Positions 1-10,827 are shown, numbered from the stretch's first letter. The stretch is 18,226 bases of DNA from Batrachochytrium dendrobatidis JAM81 (GCF_000203795.2 NW_006281103.1:1-18226), one strand, 5' to 3'. The notes: generated by a model not told the origin, from the letters alone. Numbers and translations: made by a program.

Positions 1-237
1 TTTTTTTGCAATTTCATGACAATACATGCATGCATCGTACATACCAATGCAATATCCATATACTGTAGCAGTTTCATGCAACTAGTGTCACTATTGGTCA
101 AGATATTCGACATCAAACACGCCAAAACGACACCTTCGGACATGCATTTGGTGGTCATGATACACATTGATATATTGCACCAATGACAACGTAATCATAT
201 ACACAATACATGACTATATGTGTGCCATACATTGCAG

Positions 238-400
238 GTCAATTGGTCAAGTTTTGCGACTATAATGCATGTTTTTGATTGCAAATTGACGACTGATTTG
301 GATGGTGTTTTGGATATCGTGTATAGTTTGACAGTTTGTGCGTTCTATACATGCCAGTATATCAAACATACTGTAGTTTGTCGTCCCGAGTTGATTGCAG
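238..400. repeat. 163-bp presence/absence block, copy 1
   Basis: The block lies between two copies of ATTGCAG (231-237 and 394-400). Units lacking it contain a single ATTGCAG joined to the right-hand flank. The block starts with GT and ends with AG. Decayed versions in the old units near 4040-4240 and related text at 10880-10970 show that the long arrangement is ancestral, so short units are best read as deletions. Confidence 0.9.
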
Positions 401-612
401 TTGTCACTGACACTGTACGATCACTGTAGACCGAGTTATTGACACGCCAAACATCGACTATAATATCCAACCTACAAAACGTCAGCTATTTAATTACTGT
501 GTTATCAAACATGCATGGATTGCATTGAAATTGTACATGATACAATACCAAGTATATACAAGTATTGTCATGTCACCATATCAACACAGGCTTGAGTATT
601 GGTTGTGAAATT

Positions 613-649
613 GACCATTTAGTACGCGATTGTGATGATGCAAATGGTC
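613..649. repeat. Representative satellite hairpin (8-bp stem)
   Basis: GACCATTT (613-620) and AAATGGTC (642-649) are perfect reverse complements around a 21-base loop. The same pair recurs in most units, for example near 5993, 6823, 8643, 9470 and 10299. Imperfect versions are at 1613 (AAATGATC in the right arm), 2935 (GGCCATTT in the left arm) and 11137 (AACCATTT in the left arm). Confidence 0.8.
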
Positions 650-1227
650 CACTTTGAACATGTATAACTTGGCCAATAGCAGCTTTGTCCCAGCCATATT
701 TAAACTGATTGTGTATATGGTATATCACCATTGATTGAGCATGCATATGCACGGTTTGTAGACATTTATAATTCGTGTTGAGTGTGTTCCAGTTGCATCT
801 AGTTTGACCGGCAGTCGTGATTATAACATGTCTCCAATTTGATTGGCGATATGGCCTGATGCATGTCCAGTATATAGTATGCATGTATACTCATGTTCAG
901 TATCAATCGCATGCAACTAGTGTCACTATTGGTCAAAATATATCCAATTTTGGTATCATGTCAAATACTAGTGGTAAGTATAAATTGTATATTTTTTTGT
1001 AATTTCATGGCAATACATGCATGCATCGTACATACCAATGCAATATCTATATACTGTAGCAGTTTCATGCAACTAGTGTCAGTATTGGTCAAGATATTCG
1101 ACATCAAACACGTCAAAACGACACTTTCGGACATGCACTTGATGGCCATGATACACATTGAATATTGCACCAATGACAACGTAATCATATACACAATACA
1201 TGACTATATGTGTGCCATACATTGCAG

Positions 1228-1390
1228 GTCAATTGGTCAAGTTTTGCGACTATAATGCATGTTTTTGATTGCAAATTGACGACTGATTTGGATGATGTTT
1301 TGGATATCGTGTATAGTTTGACAGTTTGTGCGTTCTATACATGCCAGTATATCAAACATACTGTAGTTTGTCGTCCCGAGTTGATTGCAG
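1228..1390. repeat. 163-bp presence/absence block, copy 2
   Basis: Same length and flanking ATTGCAG words as copy 1. It differs inside by GATGATGTT in place of GATGGTGTT. It is followed by TTGATTTCGACATTG, the flank typical of short units, rather than the TTGTCACTGACACTG seen after copies 1 and 3. Confidence 0.9.
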
Positions 1391-1778
1391 TTGATTTCGA
1401 CATTGTACGACCACTGTAGACCGAGTTATTGACACGCCAAACATCGACTATAATATCCAACCTACAAAACGTCAGCTATTCAATTATTGTGTTATCAAAC
1501 ATGCATGGATTGCATTGAAATTGCACATGATACAATACCAAGTATATACAAGTATTGTCATGTCACCATATCAACACAGGCTTGTGTATTGGTTGTGAAA
1601 TCGACCATTTAGTACGCGATTGTGATGGTGCAAATGATCCACTTTAAACATGTATAACTTGGCCAATAGCAGTTATTTCCCAGCCATATTTAAACTGATT
1701 GTGTATATAGTATATCACCATTGATTGAGCATGCATATGCACGGTTTGCAGACATTTATAATTCGTGTTGAGTGTGTT

Positions 1779-2282
1779 GTATGTGACCATTTGAAACTCG
1801 ACTAATTGTGGTGTATTTTGACATGTATTTTGACTGATGTTTAGCGTCTGTTCATGTGCCATTGATGCACTATTGACATGCCATTGATGTGCCATTGATG
1901 TGATGTTGATTGAGTATGATCGATGTAATACTATACACATTATAATCACGCAATAACAGTCAGTATTCATGCATAAAAACATCAAATTCAATCATGAATT
2001 GGTTACGTATTTCAACTACTATGACGACATGAGTTTAATGGCATACTGTTCAGCAATGATATTGATTGTTTGGACATTGTTTCAGACACCCAGTCAAACA
2101 CGTATGATCACGTTGATATTTGGACTGTATACACATCATATATGCATATTGCAGTGAACAATATTGCATACAACTTTATCAATATTGATGCTATCGTATT
2201 CATGTATTGACCATTGTAATATGTATACATGATGTGTATACAGTCCAAACTACAGTGTAATATCGTGTGTTTTGAGTGTGTT
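1779..2282. repeat. 504-bp block unique to unit 2, with relatives in units 3 and 4
   Basis: The block is bounded by TTGAGTGTGTT on both sides, counting one copy inside. Related text at about 3130-3590 and 5380-5500 shows it is old satellite material rather than a foreign insertion. Its right part (2150-2282) is the best shared portion, with ATTGATGCTATCGTATT and ATACAGTCCAAAC. Confidence 0.75.
2119..2249. repeat. 131-bp imperfect palindrome
   Basis: The left arm from 2119 (TTTGGACTGTATACACATCA) is the reverse complement of the right arm ending at 2249. The outer 21 bases match perfectly and the next 17 match apart from four differences. Weaker pairing continues toward the centre, which is the perfect palindrome ATCAATATTGAT at 2178-2189. 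Only right-half relatives are present near 3490-3562 and 5440-5475. No clear target-site duplication flanks it. Confidence 0.8.
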
Positions 2283-2485
2283 CCAGTTGCGTCTAGTTTG
2301 ACCTGCAGTCGTGATTATAACATGTTTCCAATTTGATTGACGATATGGCCTGATGCATGTCCAGTATATAGTATGCATGTATGCTCATGTTCAGTGTCAA
2401 TCGCATGCAACTAGTGTCACTATTGGTCAAGATATATCCAATTTTGGTATCATGTCAAATACTAGTGGTAAGTATAAATTGTATA

Positions 2486-3798
2486 TTTTTTTGTAATTTC
2501 ATGACAATACATGCATGCATCGTACATACCAATGCAATATCCATATACTGTAGCAGTTTCATGCAACTAGTGTCAGTATTGGTCAAGCTATTCGACATCA
2601 AACACGTCAAAACGACACTTTCGGACATGCACTTGATGGCCATGATACACATTGATATATTGCACCAATGACAACGTAATCATATACACAATACATGACT
2701 ATATGTGTGCCATACATTGCAGTTGATTTCGACATTGTACGATCACTGTAGACCGAGTTATTAACACGCCAAACATCGACTATAATATCCAACCTACAAA
2801 ACGTCAGCTATTCAATTACTGTGTTATCAAACATGCATGGATTGTATTGAAATTGTACATGATACAATACCAAGTGTATACAAGTATTGTCATGTCACCA
2901 TATTGACACAGGCTTGCGTATTGGTTGTGAAATCGGCCATTTAATTTGTAATTGTGATGATGCAAATGGTCCACTTTGAACATGTATAACTTGGCCAATA
3001 GCAGCTTTGTCCCAGCCATATTTAAACTGGTTGTGTATATAGCATGTATGTATGATACTACATTGTCAAACTGCATTAGTCAATACATTATAAATTAGTG
3101 TATTTCATGTTGGACGTTTCAAGACATTTAAAATTCCATCAATATCAGCATGTTCTAACCTTGACAATTAGCGTCTGTTCACAAGCCATTGACAAGCCAT
3201 CAAGTCGACCAATGCAGTACTATACTAGTTGACATATTCTGCAAATATCGACAGTATTCGTAGAAAAAAAAACAGAAAACTTGATCTGTTGTAATGTCAA
3301 CTGACCTGACGACATAGCTTCGGCTGTATATATTTTAGCGCTGACATGACCCTGATCACCACCATAATTGACCGCTGCATTAATATATCCGCATTCGGAC
3401 ACTCCAAACGTCATACTAACCACTCGTGTCTGATATTATCCGGACATTCGGACAGGATACCATGTCTGATATTCGGACAATATATCCAACTTTGTCAATA
3501 TTGATGCTATCGTATTGATATATTGACCATTGTAATATATATACATGATATGTATACAGTCCAAACCACAGCGCAATAAGTCGTGTTTTGAGTGTATACC
3601 GACGTGTCCAATTCGATCGACAGTCGTGACTATAACATGTTGTTAGTTTAGTTGACAACATGCCATGATGCATGTCCAATATATAGTATGTATATACATA
3701 CATGTCCAGTATCAATCGCATGCATGTAGTGTCATTATTCATCGAGATACACGCATTTCCAGTTTCATGTCAAATATTCGTGCTATGTGCAAGTTGTA
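2486..3798. repeat. Satellite unit 3, diverged form (about 1313 bp)
   Basis: Its first 550 bases resemble a short unit: ATTGCAG is joined directly to TTGATTTCGAC near 2717. After about 3036 it diverges strongly. Bases 3076-3570 are recognisably related to the 504-bp block of unit 2 (shared words GCGTCTGTTCA, GCCATTGA, CAGTATTC, and ATTGATGCTATCGTATT). A TTCGGACA/TCTGATATT motif is reiterated at about 3393-3480. The end is set at the decayed T run near 3799. Confidence 0.7.
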
Positions 3799-4529
3799 TT
3801 TTTTGCATGTATCGCATGTCAACACATGCATGCATTGTACATACCAATATCATGTGCATATACTGTAGTAGTTTCATGCAACTAGTGTCAGTATTGGTCA
3901 AGATATACGACATCAAACACGTCAAAACGTCATTTTCGGACTTTGGTCGGCCCATTCCATGTCAGATATTGACCATAGTGCGTCAGTGACATCATAATTC
4001 GATCCGCAACACATAATTACATATATGTGGTGCATACCAAGTCATTTGGTCGACTTTTGTGGTCATAGTCGATATTAAAGTTTTTAGTTTGCAATTGGTT
4101 TGAAACGACGAGCTCTACTTGTTATTTTAATCTAGTATCGTGTCTATCAGTCAATCAACAATTTATCTTGTATGCAAATGCGTCAAAAATACATGTAGTA
4201 TATCGTTCTGATTCGATATTAGTCGGCATTGACACTGTACGACCACTACTGACCAAGTTATTAACATATTATCGACTAGCTCATACTGTCCCAGCATGTC
4301 GTCAAGAAAACCATCATATATTACAGTGTTGTGCCAAAAAACATGCATGGATTGTATTGAAACTGGACATGATACAATATCAAGTGTATACATGTATTGT
4401 CATGGCATCAAACTGGCATGATATCATGTATTGGTTGTGTAATAGACCATAATATATGCCAACAAAACGCTCCAAATCAGGCATGATTATAGTCGTAAAT
4501 ATATTATTGTGACTGTGTTGTTGGACAGT

Positions 4530-4609
4530 GACTGTCAATGACTATCAATAACTACTAGTGACTATCAATAACTGTCAATGACCATCAATAACTATCAATA
4601 ACTGTAAAA
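4530..4609. repeat. 10-bp tandem repeat, eight copies
   Basis: Eight consecutive 10-base units follow the pattern RACTRTCAAT, for example GACTGTCAAT, GACTATCAAT and AACTGTCAAT. The third unit (AACTACTAGT) is the most divergent. Spacing is exactly 10 with no indels. Confidence 0.9.
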
Positions 4610-4989
4610 ACGATCAAGGTTTGTAGCCTGACAGTGTACAATCGAGTTTATTAAATCGTGTAATTCTGGTCGTTATTCGACTTTACCCAACACTTGAACA
4701 CTCGATTGTTGCATACAGTTTGACAGTCGTCATACATGGCCATGTGTATGCTGTTGTATAACCAGAGACGCAGTAGTGTTGGCATGTGTTGGTTGAATCG
4801 ACATACTCGACACATACCAGTCAATGCAGTTTTGTCCGAATCCCTATTTTTGTTGGCTGTAGTTTTGCACAAACTTGAAACAGTCATCGTAACAGTGTTA
4901 CTGTCATTGTCATCAAGCTGTAGTATGTGTAACTGTAGTATTGGTTGAGCCACTGACCATGTATTCGAGTATGAACGACTGTAGTTTTT

Positions 4990-5330
4990 TACAAACAATT
5001 GGTCAAACAACTGGTCCAACAACAGTCAAACAACTAGTCAAATGCAGGTCTGGACAATCGTCAAATACTAGTCAGAATACTGGTCAGAATGCAGACTAAA
5101 CTAATCAAACAACAGGTTGAAATGCAGGCTAAACTAGTCAAACACTCGTCAAACAACAGGTTGAAATGCAGGTCAAATACTCGTCAAACAACAGTCAAAT
5201 ACAAGTCAGAATACTAGTTAAAATGCAGGCCAAACAACTGGTCAATATATGGTTTAAACAATCGTCAAATACCGATCAGAATACTAGTCTAAATACTAGT
5301 TGAAATGCAGGTCAAACAGCCAGTCAATTA
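4990..5330. repeat. Degenerate GTCAAAYA/CTAGTCA short repeat
   Basis: Words of 10-13 bases such as GTCAAACAACT, GTCAAATACTA and GTCAGAATACTA alternate with AATGCAGG (near 5041, 5115, 5164, 5223 and 5305). No fixed period holds throughout. It looks like an old, interrupted minisatellite. Confidence 0.75.
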
Positions 5331-5620
5331 AACTATACAATGCATTTGATATTCATACATTACACAATCAATCGTTAGTGAATATGCCAGTCATCGATAT
5401 GTATTGTAGTCAAATGAATGTATCGGCCATTGTAACATGAATATATGATGTGTATACAGTCCAAACTACAGTGTAGTATCGTGTGTTTTGAATGTGTTCC
5501 AGTTGCGTCCAATTCAGTCGACAGTCGTGATTATAACATGTTTCCAATTTAGTTGACGATATGGCCTGATGCATGTCCAGTATATAGTATGCATGTATAC
5601 TCATGTTCAGTGTCAATCGC

Positions 5621-6373
5621 ATGCAACTAGTGTCAGTATTGGTCAAGATATTCGACATCAAACACGCCAAAACGACACCTTCGGACATGCACTTGATGGT
5701 CATGATACACATTGATATATTGCCCCAATGACGACGTAACTATATACACAATACATGACTATATGTGTGCCATACATTGCAGTTGATTTCGACATTGTAC
5801 GACCACTGTAGACCGAGTTATTGACACGCCAAACATCGACTATAATATTCAACCTACAAAACGTCAGCTATTCAATTATTGTGTTATCAAACATGCATGG
5901 ATTGTATTGAAATTACATATGATACAATACCAAGTGTATACAAGTATTGTCATGTCACCATATTGACACAGGCTTGTGTATTGGTTGTGAAATTGACCAT
6001 TTAGTACGCGATTGTGATGATGCAAATGGTCCACTTTGAACATGTATAACTTGGCCAATAGCAGTTATTTCCCAGCCATATTTAAACTGATTGTGTATAT
6101 AGTATATCACCATTGATTGAGCATGCATATGCACGGTTTGCAGACATTTATAATTTGTGTTGAGTGTGTTCCAGTTGCATCCAATTCAGTCGGCAGTCGT
6201 GATTATAACATGTCTCCAATTTAGTTGACGATATGACCTGATGCATGTCCAGTATATAGTATGCATGTATACTCATGTTCAGTGTCAATCGCATGCATGT
6301 AGTGTCACTATTGGTCAAAATATATCCAATTTTGGTATCATGTCAAACACTAGTGGTAAGTATAAATTGTATA
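5621..6373. repeat. Satellite unit 5, short recombinant form
   Basis: The text moves directly from the first internal copy of ATGCAACTAGTGTCA to what normally follows the second copy (ATATTCGACATC), skipping about 156 bp that includes the T7 run. It also lacks the 163-bp block, with ATTGCAG joined to TTGATTTCGAC near 5778. The rest follows the standard unit to the next T7 run at 6374. Confidence 0.8.
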
Positions 6374-7201
6374 TTTTTTTGTAATTTCATGACAATACAT
6401 GCATGCATCATACATACCAATGCAATATCCATATACTGTAGCAGTTTCATGCAACTAGTGTCACTATTGGTCAAGATATTCGACATCAAACACGCCAAAA
6501 CGACACCTTCGGACATGCATTTGGTGGTCATGATACACATTGATATATTGCACCAATGACGACGTAACTATATACACAATACATGACTATATGTGTGCCA
6601 TACATTGCAGTTGATTTCGACATTGTACGACCACTGTAGACCGAGTTATTGACACGCCAAACATCGACTATAATATCCAACCTACAAAACGTCAGCTATT
6701 CAATTACTGTGTTATCAAACATGCATGGATTGCATTGAAATTACACATGATACAATACCAAGTATATACAAGTATTGTCATGTCACCATATTGACACAGG
6801 CTTGAGTATTGGTTGTGAAATTGACCATTTAGTACGCGATTGTAATGATGCAAATGGTCCACTTTGAACATGTATAACTTGGCCAATAGCAGTTATTTCC
6901 CAGCCATATTTAAACTGGTTGTGTATATGGTATATCACCATTGATTGAGCATGCATATGCACGGTTTGCAGACATTTATAATTCGTGTTGAGTGTGTTTC
7001 AGTTGCATCCAATTCAGTCGGCAGTCGTGATTATAACATGTTTCCAATTTAGTTGACGATATGGCCTGATGCATGTCCAGTATATAGTATGCATGTATAC
7101 TCATGTTCAGTATCAATCGCATGCAACTAGTGTCAGTATTGGTCAAAATATATCCAATTTTGGTATCATGTCAAATACTAGTGGTAAGTATAAATTGTAT
7201 A
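6374..7201. repeat. Satellite unit 6, short form (828 bp)
   Basis: This is a standard unit without the 163-bp block. It is bounded by T7 runs at 6374 and 7202. Its GACCATTT/AAATGGTC hairpin arms are intact near 6823 and 6852. Confidence 0.9.
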
Positions 7202-8192
7202 TTTTTTTGCAATTTCATGACAATACATGCATGCATCGTACATACCAATGCAATATCCATATACTGTAGCAGTTTCATGCAACTAGTGTCACTATTGGTC
7301 AAGATATTCGACATCAAACACGCCAAAACGACACCTTCGGACATGCATTTGGTGGTCATGATACACATTGATATATTGCACCAATGACAACGTAATCATA
7401 TACACAATACATGACTATATGTGTGCCATACATTGCAGGTCAATTGGTCAAGTTTTGCGACTATAATGCATGTTTTTGATTGCAAATTGACGACTGATTT
7501 GGATGGTGTTTTGGATATCGTGTATAGTTTGACAGTTTGTGCGTTCTATACATGCCAGTATATCAAACATACTGTAGTTTGTCGTCCCGAGTTGATTGCA
7601 GTTGTCACTGACACTGTATGACCATTGTAGACCGAGTTATTAACACGCCAAACATCGACTATAATATTCAACCTACAAAACGTCAGCTATTTAATTACTG
7701 TGTTATCAAACATGCATGGATTGCATTGAAATTGCACATGATACAATACCAAGTATATACAAGTATTGCCATGTCACCATATCAACACAGGCTTGAGTAT
7801 TGGTTGTGAAATCGACCATTTAGTACGCGATTGTGATGATGCAAATGGTCCACTTTGAACGCATATAACTTGGCCAATAGCAGTTATTTCCCAGCCATAT
7901 TTAAACTGGTTGTGTATATGGTATATCACCATTGATTGAGCATGCATGTGCACGGTTTGCAGACATTTATAATTCGTGTTGAGTGTGTTTCAGTTGCATC
8001 CAATTCAGTCGGCAGTCGTGACTATGACATGTTTCCAATTTGATTGACGATATGGCCTGATGCATGTCCAGTATATAGTATGCATGTATACTCATGTTCA
8101 GTGTCAATCGCATGCATGTAGTGTCACTATTGGTCAAAATATATCCAATTTTGGTATCATGTCAAATACTAGTGGTAAGTATAAATTGTATA
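7202..8192. repeat. Satellite unit 7, long form (991 bp)
   Basis: This unit carries the 163-bp block at 7439-7601. Bases 7202-7618 match 1-417 by eye without a difference. The second half instead resembles the following units (GAACGCATATAACTTG in place of GAACATGTATAACTTG), showing mosaic exchange between copies. Confidence 0.9.
7439..7601. repeat. 163-bp presence/absence block, copy 3
   Basis: Identical by eye to copy 1, including the TTGTCACTGACACTG right flank. Confidence 0.9.
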
Positions 8193-9021
8193 TTTTTTTG
8201 TAATTTCATGACAATACATGCATGCATCATACATACCAATGCAATATCCATATACTGTAGCAGTTTCATGCAACTAGTGTCACTATTGGTCCAAGATATA
8301 CGATATCAAACACGTCAAAACGACACTTTCGGACATGCATTTAGTGGTCATGATACACATTGATATATTGCCCCAATGACGACGTAACTATATACACAAT
8401 ACATGACTATATGTGTGCCATACATTGCAGTTGATTTCGACATTGTACGACCACTGTAGACCGAGTTATTAACACGCCAAACATCGACTATAATATTCAA
8501 CCTACAAAACGTCAGCTATTCAATTACTGTGTTATCAAACATGCATGGATTGTATTGAAATTGCACATGATACAATACCAAGTGTATACAAGTATTGTCA
8601 TGTCACCATATCAACACAGGCTTGTGTATTGGTTGTGAAATCGACCATTTAGTACGCGATTGTGATGATGCAAATGGTCCACTTTGAACGCATATAACTT
8701 GATCAATAGCAGTTATTTCCCAACCATATTTAAACTGATTGTGTATATGGTATATCACCATTGATTGAGCATGCATATGCACGGTTTGCAGACATTTATA
8801 ATTCGTGTTGAGTGTGTTTCAGTTGCATCCAATTCAGTCGGCAGTCGTGACTATGACATGTTTCCAATTTGATTGACGATATGGCCTGATGCATGTCCAG
8901 TATATAGTATGCATGTATACTCATGTTCAGTATCAATCGCATGCAACTAGTGTCACTATTGGTCAAGATATATCCAATTTTGGTATCATGTCAAATACTA
9001 GTGGTAAGTATAAATTGTATA
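8193..9021. repeat. Satellite unit 8, short form (829 bp)
   Basis: This unit lacks the 163-bp block. It has one extra C in GGTCCAAGATATACG near 8290, which breaks the reading frame that is open in other units. It shares CTATGACATG and TTGATCAATAG variants with the next unit, as expected for neighbours homogenised together. Confidence 0.9.
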
Positions 9022-9849
9022 TTTTTTTGCAATTTCATGACAATACATGCATGCATCGTACATACCAATGCAATATCTATATACTGTAGCAGTTTCATGC
9101 AACTAGTGTCAGTATTGGTCAAGATATACGACATCAAACACGTCAAAACGACACTTTCGGACATGCATTTGGTGGTCATGATACACATTGATATATTGCC
9201 CCAATGACGACGTAATCATATACACAATACATGACTATATGTGTGCCATACATTGCAGTTGATTTCGACATTGTACGACCACTGTAGACCGAGTTATTAA
9301 CACGCCAAACATCGACTATAATATTCAACCTACAAAACGTCAGCTATTCAATTACTGTGTTATCAAACATGCATGGATTGTATTGAAATTGCACATGATA
9401 CAATACCAAGTATATACAAGTATTGTCATGTCACCATATCAACACAGGCTTGAGTATTGGTTGTGAAATCGACCATTTAGTACGCGATTGTGATGATGCA
9501 AATGGTCCACTTTGAACGCATATAACTTGATCAATAGCAGTTATTTCCCAACCATATTTAAACTGATTGTGTATATGGTATATCACCATTGATTGAGCAT
9601 GCATATGCACGGTTTGCAGACATTTATAATTCGTGTTGAGTGTGTTTCAGTTGCATCCAATTCAGTCGGCAGTCGTGACTATGACATGTTTCCAATTTAG
9701 TTGACGATATGGCCTGATGCATGTCCAGTATATAGTATGCATGTATACTCATGTTCAGTATCAATCGCATGCAACTAGTGTCAGTATTGGTCAAGATATA
9801 TCCAATCTTGGTATCATGTCAAATACTAGTGGTAAGTATAAATTGTATA
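9022..9849. repeat. Satellite unit 9, short form (828 bp)
   Basis: This is a standard unit without the 163-bp block, with ATTGCAG joined to TTGATTTCGAC near 9257. It is very similar to units 8 and 10. Confidence 0.9.
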
Positions 9850-10460
9850 TTTTTTTGTAATTTCATGACAATACATGCATGCATCGTACATACCAATGCA
9901 ATATCCATATACTGTAGCAGTTTCATGCAACTAGTGTCAGTATTGGTCAAGATATACGACATCAAACACGCCAAAACGACACCTTCGGACATGCATTTGG
10001 TGGTCATGATACACATTGATATATTGCCCCAACGACGACGTAATCATATACACAATACATGACTATATGTGTGCCATACATTGCAGTTGATTTCGACATT
10101 GTACGACCACTGTAGACCGAGTTATTGATACGCCAAACATCGACTATAATATTCAACCTACAAAACGTCAGCTATTCAATTATTGTGTTATCAAACATGC
10201 ATGGATTGTATTGAAATTGCACATGATACAATACCAAGTATATACAAGTATTGTCATGTCACCATATCAACACAGGCTTGCGTATTGGTTGTGAAATCGA
10301 CCATTTAGTACGCGATTGTGATGATGCAAATGGTCCACTTTGAACGCATATAACTTGATCAATAGCAGTTATTTCCCAGCCATATTTAAACTGATTGTGT
10401 ATATAGTATATCACCATTGATTGAGCATGCATATGCACGGTTTGCGTACATTTATAATTG
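9850..10460. repeat. Satellite unit 10, partial, right end of array
   Basis: This starts at the T7 run and follows the short form until the GCACGGTTTGCGTACATTTATAATT word. It then switches to unrelated text (GACTTGGATC). The array therefore stops inside a unit rather than at the T7 boundary. Confidence 0.85.
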
Positions 10461-10827
10461 ACTTGGATCAATAACAGCTGTATTGCAATCAAGTGTGTCA
10501 TGGTATTGTCAATTCAAACTAAACCATGCATCACAACTGATCTATAACCAATACAGAACTGATCTAGAACTATCAAGGCTGATATACAACCAATATAGAG
10601 CTGATCTAAAGCTGTCAAAGTTGATCTAAAACTGATCTAAAGCGGTCAAGACTGACTGAATGGCATTGATATAAAATGACCCATTCATAACAATCATTAG
10701 CTAATGCATTGGCAGCATTATATTCTGATGAACAACACATGGTTACACATATGTAATATAGCTCAAGATCTATAGATCACGGCTTATGACTCTGAGTCGC
10801 CTTTTTTTTTGACGACCAGTTTGATAT
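10460..10827. other. Spacer, no gene seen
   Basis: No satellite homology is apparent. It includes a degenerate 20-22-bp repeat (10537-10650), the 12-base palindrome GATCTATAGATC (10767-10778), the palindrome GACTCTGAGTC close by, and a T run near 10802-10810. Confidence 0.6.
10537..10650. repeat. Degenerate CTGATCTA repeat, about 21-bp spacing
   Basis: CTGATCTA or a close variant occurs at 10537, 10559, 10579, 10601, 10621 and 10632. The spacing is 20-22 bp apart from the last interval, which is about half of that. Confidence 0.75.

Larger units (their letters stand above)
1..991. repeat. Satellite unit 1, long form (991 bp)
   Basis: This unit carries the 163-bp block at 238-400. By eye its first 417 bases match those of the unit at 7202 without a difference, although the two lie 7.2 kb apart. 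Further on it differs from that unit (for example CAGCTTTGTCCC here against CAGTTATTTCCC there), so it is a mosaic. The window starts on the T7 run, so the true left neighbour is unseen. Confidence 0.85.
992..2485. repeat. Satellite unit 2, extra-long form (1494 bp)
   Basis: This unit has the 163-bp block (1228-1390) and an extra 504-bp block (1779-2282) that standard units lack. The extra block is bounded by two copies of TTGAGTGTGTT (1768-1778 and 2272-2282). The unit length equals the long form plus 504. The extra block contains short reiterations of CCATTGATG-like words near 1858-1905 and a long imperfect palindrome at 2119-2249. Confidence 0.85.
4470..5340. other. Unique insert in unit 4, no gene recognised
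   Basis: This stretch has no match elsewhere in the window. It holds a 10-bp tandem repeat (4530-4609), about 380 bases of non-repeated text (4610-4985), and a degenerate GTCAAA-rich repeat (4990-5330). A 123-codon open frame exists on the minus strand (5022-4651), but its product is rich in N, T, C and S and has no domain I recognise. I treat it as chance. Confidence 0.6.
3799..5620. repeat. Satellite unit 4, strongly diverged, with unique insert
   Basis: Bases 3799-3935 match the unit start. From 3936 to about 4450 the text is an old relative of the long form, including a decayed version of the 163-bp block (words CATTTGGTCGACTTTTG, TTTGCAATTGGTTTGAAACGACG) and the core ACTGTACGACCACT. Bases 4470-5340 have no counterpart in other units and hold short repeats. 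Bases 5340-5620 return to satellite text. The right limit is a recombination junction within 5621-5650. Confidence 0.65.
1..10460. repeat. Tandem satellite array, about 0.83/0.99-kb unit, about ten copies
   Basis: A recurring block begins with a T7 run followed by G(C/T)AATTTCATG, seen at 1, 992, 2486, 6374, 7202, 8193, 9022 and 9850, with a decayed version at 3799. Spacing of well-kept copies is 828-829 bp or 990-991 bp. All copies run in the same direction, so this is a head-to-tail array. Words such as CATGCATGC, ACTAGTGTCA and GGTCAAGATA recur within and between units. Open frames in the units are short, exist on both strands and are broken in some copies, so I read the array as non-coding. 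The array ends near 10460, where the text after the TACATTTATAATT word changes to unrelated sequence. Confidence 0.95.

Noticed and set aside
238..400. 163-bp block as a spliceosomal intron or an inserted introner element
   Set aside because: GT and AG ends are present, but decayed relatives in unit 4 and at 10880-10970 show the block was there first, and a 7-bp direct repeat at its edges explains its loss. Kept only as a transcript test.
670..720. CCAAT-like and TATTTAAA words as a promoter in each satellite unit
   Set aside because: GGCCAAT is followed some 25-30 bases later by CATATTTAAAC in many units, but such AT-rich words are expected by chance here and no transcript evidence is available.
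4651..5022. 123-codon open frame on the minus strand
   Set aside because: It overlaps short tandem repeats, has no recognisable domain, and the window has many chance frames because of low stop density in these repeats.
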